Below are positions 33,898 to 38,880 of a stretch of DNA of 38,880 bases, piece after piece. Position 1 is the stretch's first letter, and each line of letters starts with the position of its first letter. The stretch is taken from positions 1-38,880 of the forward strand of contig NZ_JAJDNQ010000029.1 in the NCBI RefSeq assembly GCF_022340605.1. Direction: 5' to 3'. This DNA is from Thiohalocapsa sp. (lineage in GTDB: Bacteria; Pseudomonadota; Gammaproteobacteria; Chromatiales; Chromatiaceae). A program made the position numbers and the translations under genes. The notes under the pieces were generated by a model that was not told the DNA's origin, made no database searches, and saw only the letters and a list, made by a program, of their open reading frames with translations.

Positions 33898-36800
33898 GTG
33901 GCGGAGGCACTGAGTGCAATGAAGGCCAGGCGCGGGTATCGCGTGCGTCGTTTCGGGATCATCTCGAAGATCCTCTACTTCTTCGTCGACTCGCCGCTGA
34001 CCCCCTTGCTGATCATCGGCTCCTTGCTGCTAGGCACGCTGGCGGTGTACCTGCTGCCGCGCGAGGAGGAGCCGCAGATCGTCGTGCCGGTGATCGACGT
34101 CTTCGTGCAGATGCCGGGCTCGACGGCAAAGGAGGTGGAGCAGCGCGTCACCCGCCCGCTGGAAAAGCTCGCCTGGGAGCTGCCCGGCGTCGAGTACATC
34201 TACTCCACCGCGAGTCCGGGGCAGTCGCTGACCATCGTCCGCTTTTTGGTGGGGCGCGACGAGGAAGAGTCGATCGTCCAGCTCTATCAGAAGCTCTACG
34301 CCAACCTCGACCGCATCCCGAGTGGCGCCTCGCGGCCCATCCTGAAGCCAAGGCGCATCGACGACGTGCCCGTATTGGCACTGACGCTGCACGGCGGCGG
34401 CTACGACTTCCAGGCCCTGCGCAACATCGCTACGGCGGTCGACGATGCGGTCAAGCAGGTGCCGGACGTCTCCGAGACCACGCTCATCGGCGGCCAGCGG
34501 CGGCAGGTGCGGGTGGAGTTGGATGCGGCGCTGCTGAGCGCCTACCAGATCGACCCGACGCACGTGCTGCGCATCCTGCGCGCCGCCAACCAGCAGAACC
34601 GGGCGGGCAGCTTCCCGCAGGGTGACACCGAGACGCTGATCGAGACGGGCGGCTTCCTGCGCGACCGGCGCGACGTGGAGATGGTCGTCGTCGGCATGTA
34701 CATGGGGCAGCTCGTCTACCTGCGCGACATTGCGACTGTCATCGACGGGCCGCAGGAGCCGGTGGACTACGTGCTGTTCGGTCGCGGCGCCGACGTTGCC
34801 GGCGCCGAAGCCCACGGCGCCGGCACCGCGAGTGCCACCGCCGGCAGCAACAATCCGGGCACCACCGGCACCGACGGTCCAGGCGCCGCCGGCACCGACC
34901 GCGAGGAGCCCGCCGTCACGCTCACGGTGGCGAAGCGCAAGGGCACCAATGCGGTGCGCGTCGTCGCCGAGGTGATGCACAAGGTCGAGCTCTTGCGCGG
35001 CAACGTGATTCCGCCGGGCATGGAGGTGACCGTCACCCGCGACTACGGGCACACCGCCACCGAGAAGTCCGACGAGCTCCTGTTTCACATGGGCCTCGCG
35101 GCGGCGGGCGTGACGTTGCTGGTGGCCGTGGTGCTGGGCTGGCGGGAGTCCATGGTCGTCGCCATCGCCATTCCCGTGACCCTGGCGCTGACGCTCGCGA
35201 CCTTCTACCTGCTCGGCTTCACGCTGAACCGGGTGACGCTGTTCGCACTCATCTTCTCCATCGGCATCCTGGTGGACGACCCGATCGTCGACGTCGAGAA
35301 CGTGGTCCGCCACTTCCGGCTGCCGGAGAATCGCGGCCGGCCGCTGAAGGAGGTCACCGTGGAGGCGGTCAACGAAGTGCGCAGCCCGTTGATCTTGGCC
35401 ACGCTGACGGTCATCGCCGCGGTGCTGCCGATGGCCTTCGTGCAGGGGCTGATGGGGCCGTACATGCGCCCGATTCCCATCGGCGCCACGGCCGCGATGC
35501 TGTTCTCGATGGCGGTCGCGTTCGTGGTTACGCCTTGGGCCGCCTATCGGATGCTGCGCTGGCACGCCCGCCACGGCGGCCAGTCCGCCGAGCGCGAGGA
35601 CTGGACCACGCGCCTGTACCGGCGGGTCATGGGGCCGATGATCCACCGCCCGATCCTGGGCATGGGCTTCCTGGCGGGCATCACCCTGCTGCTGCTCGCT
35701 GCGTGCAGCATGGTCGTCACCGGCGCGGTCAAGGTGAAAATGCTGCCCTTCGACAACAAGAGCGAGCTGCAGGTCATCATCGACATGGACGAGGGCACGA
35801 CGCTGGAGCGCACGCTGCGCGTCGCCCAGGACATCGCCGTGGAGGTGCGCAAGGAGCCCGAGCTGCTGAACTATCAGATCTACGCCGGCACCGCGGCGCC
35901 GTACAACTTCAACGGGCTGGTGCGGCATTACTTCCTGCGCTCCGGGCCCAACGTCGCCGACATCCAGGTCAACTTCGTGCCCAAGGACGAGCGCGAGCGG
36001 CAGAGCCACGAGATCGCCAAGAGCATCCGCGCGCGCATCACGCCCTTGGCGGAGCGTCTGGGCGCCAGGGTCAAGGTCGCCGAGGTGCCGCCCGGGCCGC
36101 CGGTGCTGCAGACCATCGTCACCGAGATCTATGGCCCGGACTACGCCGAGCAGATCCGCATCGCCGAGCATATTCAGCACCTGCTGGAGGCGACGCCAGG
36201 CGTCGTCGACGTGGACTCCTACGTGGAGGCCGACCAGCCCCGCCTGATTTTGCGCTTCGACCAGGAGAAGGCGGCGCTGCACGGGATCGGTGCCGCCCAG
36301 GTCGCGCAGCTCGTGCAGATCGCCGAGGCCGGTGCCAGCGCGGGGCTGCTGCATGCGCCGGCGGAGCGCGAGGACGTGCCGATCCTGGTGCGCCTGGCCC
36401 TGCGCCAGCGCGCGGACCCCTTCATGATGCTGCCGATGCCGCTCTGCCCGTCGCCGGCGGCGGCGCCGGTGGAATCGGTCCGTGGCTTCGATGGCAGCGG
36501 GAGCCGTTGCGTACCCCTTGGCGAGGTGGTGCGGATCGAGCGCGGCGTCGGCGAGAAGAGCATCTATCGCAAGAATATGCTGCCGGTGGTGTACGTGACC
36601 GCCGACGTCGCCGGCGCCGAAGAAAGCCCCGTCTACGCCATCCTCCAGCTCAATCACAAGATCCACGAATACATCCCGGAAGGGCGTGATGCGCCGCTGG
36701 AGATCTGGAACATCCGCCAGCCCTTCTCCACCGACCTGCCGAGCATGAAATGGGACGGCGAATGGCACATCACCTACGAGGTCTTCCGCGACCTGGGCGC

Positions 36801-37332
36801 CGCCTTCGCCGTCGTGCTGGTGTTGATCTACACCCTGGTGGTGGGATGGTTCCGCTCCTTCCGCACGCCGTTGATCATCATGGCGGCCATCCCGTTCTCG
36901 CTCATCGGCATCCTGCCCGCGCACTGGGCGACGGGGGCCTTTTTCACCGCCACCTCGATGATTGGCTTTATGGCCGGCGCCGGCATCGTCGTGCGCAACT
37001 CCATCATCCTGGTGGATTTCATCAAGCTGCGGGTCAAGCAGGGGATGGACCTGCCGGAGGCTGTCATCGATGCCGGCGCGGTCCGCTTCCGGCCGATGAT
37101 GCTGACCGCGATGGCCGTCGTCGTCGGCGGCAGCGTCATCCTGTTCGACCCGATCTTCCAGGGGCTCGCCATCTCGCTGATGGCCGGCGAGGTCGCGTCG
37201 CTGCTCATCTCGCGGTTGGCCGTGCCGGTGATCTACTTCCTGTGGATGCGCCATTACCACAAGGACATCACCGCCCGGGCCGAGGAGGTCGGGCGGGCGC
37301 CTGGTGTCGGAGCGCATGGCGCGGCGGTCTGA
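33898..37332 (+). CDS. RND efflux permease (AcrB/HAE family)
   Basis: Inner-membrane proton-driven exporter of 1144 residues, 12 membrane segments with two large periplasmic loops. Markers: [20 protein letters not shown] after the first helix, the proton-relay Asp pair in [15 protein letters not shown] (helix 4), and [20 protein letters not shown] in the second half. It is longer than AcrB (1049), partly from an Ala/Gly/Thr-rich stretch at residues about 299-338 (34793-34911) and a Pro/Ala-rich one near 848-870, both in periplasmic loops. GTG 33898 or ATG 33919 may be the start. No adaptor or outer-membrane channel is adjacent; the adaptor at 25804-26919 resembles the usual partner of this type. 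Substrate unknown. An AT-rich patch at 33811-33845 may hold its promoter. Confidence 0.93.
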   Translation: MAEALSAMKARRGYRVRRFGIISKILYFFVDSPLTPLLIIGSLLLGTLAVYLLPREEEPQIVVPVIDVFVQMPGSTAKEVEQRVTRPLEKLAWELPGVEYIYSTASPGQSLTIVRFLVGRDEEESIVQLYQKLYANLDRIPSGASRPILKPRRIDDVPVLALTLHGGGYDFQALRNIATAVDDAVKQVPDVSETTLIGGQRRQVRVELDAALLSAYQIDPTHVLRILRAANQQNRAGSFPQGDTETLIETGGFLRDRRDVEMVVVGMYMGQLVYLRDIATVIDGPQEPVDYVLFGRGADVAGAEAHGAGTASATAGSNNPGTTGTDGPGAAGTDREEPAVTLTVAKRKGTNAVRVVAEVMHKVELLRGNVIPPGMEVTVTRDYGHTATEKSDELLFHMGLAAAGVTLLVAVVLGWRESMVVAIAIPVTLALTLATFYLLGFTLNRVTLFALIFSIGILVDDPIVDVENVVRHFRLPENRGRPLKEVTVEAVNEVRSPLILATLTVIAAVLPMAFVQGLMGPYMRPIPIGATAAMLFSMAVAFVVTPWAAYRMLRWHARHGGQSAEREDWTTRLYRRVMGPMIHRPILGMGFLAGITLLLLAACSMVVTGAVKVKMLPFDNKSELQVIIDMDEGTTLERTLRVAQDIAVEVRKEPELLNYQIYAGTAAPYNFNGLVRHYFLRSGPNVADIQVNFVPKDERERQSHEIAKSIRARITPLAERLGARVKVAEVPPGPPVLQTIVTEIYGPDYAEQIRIAEHIQHLLEATPGVVDVDSYVEADQPRLILRFDQEKAALHGIGAAQVAQLVQIAEAGASAGLLHAPAEREDVPILVRLALRQRADPFMMLPMPLCPSPAAAPVESVRGFDGSGSRCVPLGEVVRIERGVGEKSIYRKNMLPVVYVTADVAGAEESPVYAILQLNHKIHEYIPEGRDAPLEIWNIRQPFSTDLPSMKWDGEWHITYEVFRDLGAAFAVVLVLIYTLVVGWFRSFRTPLIIMAAIPFSLIGILPAHWATGAFFTATSMIGFMAGAGIVVRNSIILVDFIKLRVKQGMDLPEAVIDAGAVRFRPMMLTAMAVVVGGSVILFDPIFQGLAISLMAGEVASLLISRLAVPVIYFLWMRHYHKDITARAEEVGRAPGVGAHGAAV

Positions 37333-37554
37333 TTCGGGGCGCTAGCGCCGCCAGTCATCGGGGAGGCCGACTGTCGGCGTCGCTCCGGCGCGCGCATTGG
37401 CGGCATGCTGACGACCGCTCCGTCCAGACGCATTGGTGCGTAACGGTTCAGAAACAACGTGAACAGCGGATAAGCGAAGCCCACCCGCCGTCTTGGCCTG
37501 GGCCAAGCATTCGCGCTCGCCGCCGTTCATTAGTGCGCCCCGGTAGCAGCTCTT

Positions 37555-37581
37555 GTGGTAGCGGCACTCTTGGTGCCGCGA
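37555..37581 (+). repeat. REP-like unit GTGGTAGCGGCAC...GCCGCGA
   Basis: Same head-and-palindrome plan as the GTGGGAGCG family with a different stem. It lies in the 630-base gene-free stretch 37333-37962, which holds three repeats and no coding sequence that I can support. Confidence 0.6.
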
Positions 37582-37647
37582 CCGGCGGCGAGGCAGCACA
37601 CCACGCCCCGAGTAATCGCCAAGCGGCAGCCGGTCGTGCGGCCGTCA

Positions 37648-37677
37648 TCGCGCCACAAAAGGCAGTGGCGCTCCCAC
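37648..37677 (-). repeat. REP variant (inverted copy of 25561-25587)
   Basis: Minus strand reads GTGGGAGCGCCACTGCCTTT followed by TGTGGCGCGA, identical over 27 bases to the unit after recQ. Confidence 0.85.
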
Positions 37678-37728
37678 GATGTCGACCCGCCTGGAGCAAG
37701 CTTTACCGGGAGCAGCCGTTAGGGGAGG

Positions 37729-37805
37729 CCGGGTTGGCGCAGCGTAACCCGATGTTGCGGCAGAGTAATCCGCTGATTTTCGGGTTACGCGATCGCTAAC
37801 CCGCT
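37729..37805 (-). repeat. REP-type element, GTAGGTCGGGTTAGCG family, third copy
   Basis: Minus strand GAGCGGGTTAGCGATCGCGT followed by AACCCG, then about 25 bases, then CGGGTTACGCTGCGCCAACC. It is more diverged than the two copies at recQ but keeps both palindromic halves and their spacing. Confidence 0.75.
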
Positions 37806-37962
37806 CCTGGCCCGCTGGCACTCAGGCCGGCGCGACGGCCCGTCGGTTTCCTCGACTGGGCGGTGCTGACTCCGCTGGGGGCAAGCAGCAGACTTTCGGA
37901 CGCAGGGTCGCGCATCCGGGCGAGCGGTGCCCGGGCAGGCCCTGTCGACCCGCCAGCCCGAG

Positions 37963-38412
37963 ATGTCTGTGCACGAACGCAAACGCCGTCATCGCAAGCT
38001 GTTCTGGCTGTTCTGGCTGTTCTGGCTGTTCTGGCTGTTCTGGCTGTTCGGCGTGCTCGCCCTGCTGCTGCTGATGCTGGCGGCGGACCTGTTGCAGGAC
38101 CGCTTCGGGGACGCGGTAGCCCTGTCCGGCCCCGCCGGCTGTACCGGCACGGTGACCAAGGTGTTGCTCTACGCCGCCGTGGCCTTCCTGCTGGACCAGG
38201 GCCTGCGCAACTTCGTCTGGGACGTTGCCTACCCGCGCCTCACCGGCACCGCTGCGCCGGGCGTGCTCCAGGGCGCAGGCTCGGCGGTCATCTATACCAT
38301 CGCGACGCTGGTGGTGCTGACCAGCATCCTGAAGCTCGACACCGGTGCGGTGCTGATCTCCACCGGGCTGGTGGCGGGTGTGCTGGGGGTCGCGATGCAG
38401 AACACCATCAGC
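37963..38412 (+). pseudogene. MscS-like mechanosensitive channel gene cut by an IS66-family element
   Basis: From ATG 37963 the protein has a basic start (MSVHERKRRHRK), five FWL units, two further hydrophobic segments and LDTGAVLISTGLVAGVLGVA, MQNTIS, the start of the MscS pore helix. Relatives continue DLFAG and a cytoplasmic beta domain; here the match stops at 38412 and three codons later a TAG ends the frame. The pore and cytoplasmic vestibule are missing, so no channel can form. The break coincides with GTAACCG at 38413, taken as the left end of the adjoining element. Confidence 0.75.
38002..38046 (+). repeat. 9-bp tandem repeat (TTCTGGCTG)x5 inside the MscS-like gene
   Basis: Five perfect units encode a Phe-Trp-Leu run at the start of the first membrane segment. 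The unit is a multiple of three, so slippage changes helix length and keeps frame. Confidence 0.97.
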
Positions 38413-38880
38413 GTAACCGTTTAGCCCCCACCGCCATCGGAGCGTGCCGGGGCAGTCCGTCAGCCGGCGGGCACAGGCAGCGGGAGGGCTGGCAAGCCGC
38501 GGCGTCGTTGGCGCACGACATCGGCGATATAGGTCCACGGTGAAGCGCCGCGCTTGCGGCAGGTCTCGATGACGCTGGCGAGCAGCGCGAACGCGCGGGT
38601 GCCTTGCGGGGTGCGGGTGCCCATGCCGATGCGCCGGGCAATGACCCAGTGTCGCAGCACGTGCGTCAGAATTTCCTGCTCGACCACAGGCTCGACGGCG
38701 CGCGCGGCCTCGTGAATGCACTGGTTGATGGTGGCCGTGGACAACGACAGCCCCAGCCAGTCGGCGAGCAATTCCTGCACCCGCGCCCGCGACAGGCGCA
38801 TGCGCTGGGTCAGCGCACAGATGAAGGCGACCAGGGTCGCTCCAGCGAGATGCCATTCGCTCAAGGCCACTGTCCACGCG
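38413..38880 (-). mobile_element. IS66-family element, left end (continues beyond window)
   Basis: Begins at GTAACCG inside the MscS-like gene, 47 bases from the transposase stop; IS66 elements typically have ends starting GTAA. The right end and the 8-bp target duplication expected for the family are outside the window. Confidence 0.6.
38460..38880 (-). pseudogene. IS66-family transposase with internal deletion (5' end outside window)
   Basis: The leftward frame is open to the window edge. It reads SEWHLAGATLVAFICALTQR, LLADWLGLSLSTATINQCIH and EAARAVEPVVEQEI, which is the region before the catalytic core, then jumps to LRHWVIARRIGMGTRTPQGT and RAFALLASVIETCRKRGASP, which is the extreme C-terminus. 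About 200 residues holding the DDE catalytic core are missing while the frame is kept. The protein cannot catalyse transposition; the element may still be moved by an intact relative. Confidence 0.75.

Noticed and set aside
34030..37317. A 1095-codon open frame opposite the RND permease
   Set aside because: It is antisense to a gene with clear family motifs; GC-rich third positions keep the opposite frame open. Its translation is His/Asp/Gln/Arg-rich with no domain. The same holds for long antisense frames opposite hrpA, recQ and the ABC exporter.

Overview
The window is GC-rich, gene-dense chromosomal DNA, most likely from a gammaproteobacterium of the Chromatiales (purple sulfur bacterium-like) or a close relative. 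This is inferred from full-length gamma-type HrpA, the cysE-iscR pair, EngB, TtcA, a long RecQ with a C-terminal HTH, a PEP-CTERM protein with a sigma-54 promoter, many REP-type palindromes, and high-GC codon use that makes long meaningless antisense ORFs. Species cannot be set from the sequence alone.

Layout. 1-5.3 kb: hrpA (5' end outside the window), a coiled-coil tail-anchored protein and a decayed MNT/HepT toxin-antitoxin pair. 5.5-10.1 kb: cysE, iscR (no iscS/iscU follows), rhodanese, an LpxL-type acyltransferase, moaC and engB. 10.3-17.4 kb: a signalling block with a secreted two-repeat Met/Pro-rich protein, a receiver protein, a REC-PAS-histidine kinase, a phosphohexomutase, a PAS remnant with a second receiver protein, a lone CheW and TtcA. 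17.5-22.9 kb: a secreted subtilase with a PEP-CTERM tail behind a sigma-54 promoter, a metallophosphodiesterase, a quinone oxidoreductase, an 8-bp tandem array, an alpha/beta hydrolase and a cupin. 23.1-25.7 kb: recQ between inverted copies of a dispersed repeat. 25.8-27.4 kb: an RND adaptor lipoprotein and an S24-fold protein lacking the catalytic Ser/Lys.

27.4-29.1 kb is a graveyard of accessory genes: an XRE antitoxin frameshifted in a G run, an Rpn/DUF4351 remnant, a 56-bp perfect palindrome, a 123-bp MITE-like element, and a hicA broken by a TGA and truncated beside the MITE. 29.1-33.3 kb: an exported phosphatidylserine decarboxylase, an Atm1-type ABC exporter and a DUF433/DUF5615 module whose toxin frame is interrupted by TGA. 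33.9-37.3 kb: an RND permease that probably belongs with the adaptor 7 kb away. 37.3-38.9 kb: a REP cluster, an MscS-like gene cut by an IS66-family element, and that element's internally deleted transposase running out of the window.

No single operon looks like a wholly new machine. The main points of interest are the two REP families (one with about 110-bp extended copies, one bracketing recQ), the nested palindrome/MITE in dead toxin genes, the sigma-54-driven PEP-CTERM protease with Glu at the usual Asp position, the pseudo-S24 protein, and the kinase/receiver/secreted-repeat-protein cluster.
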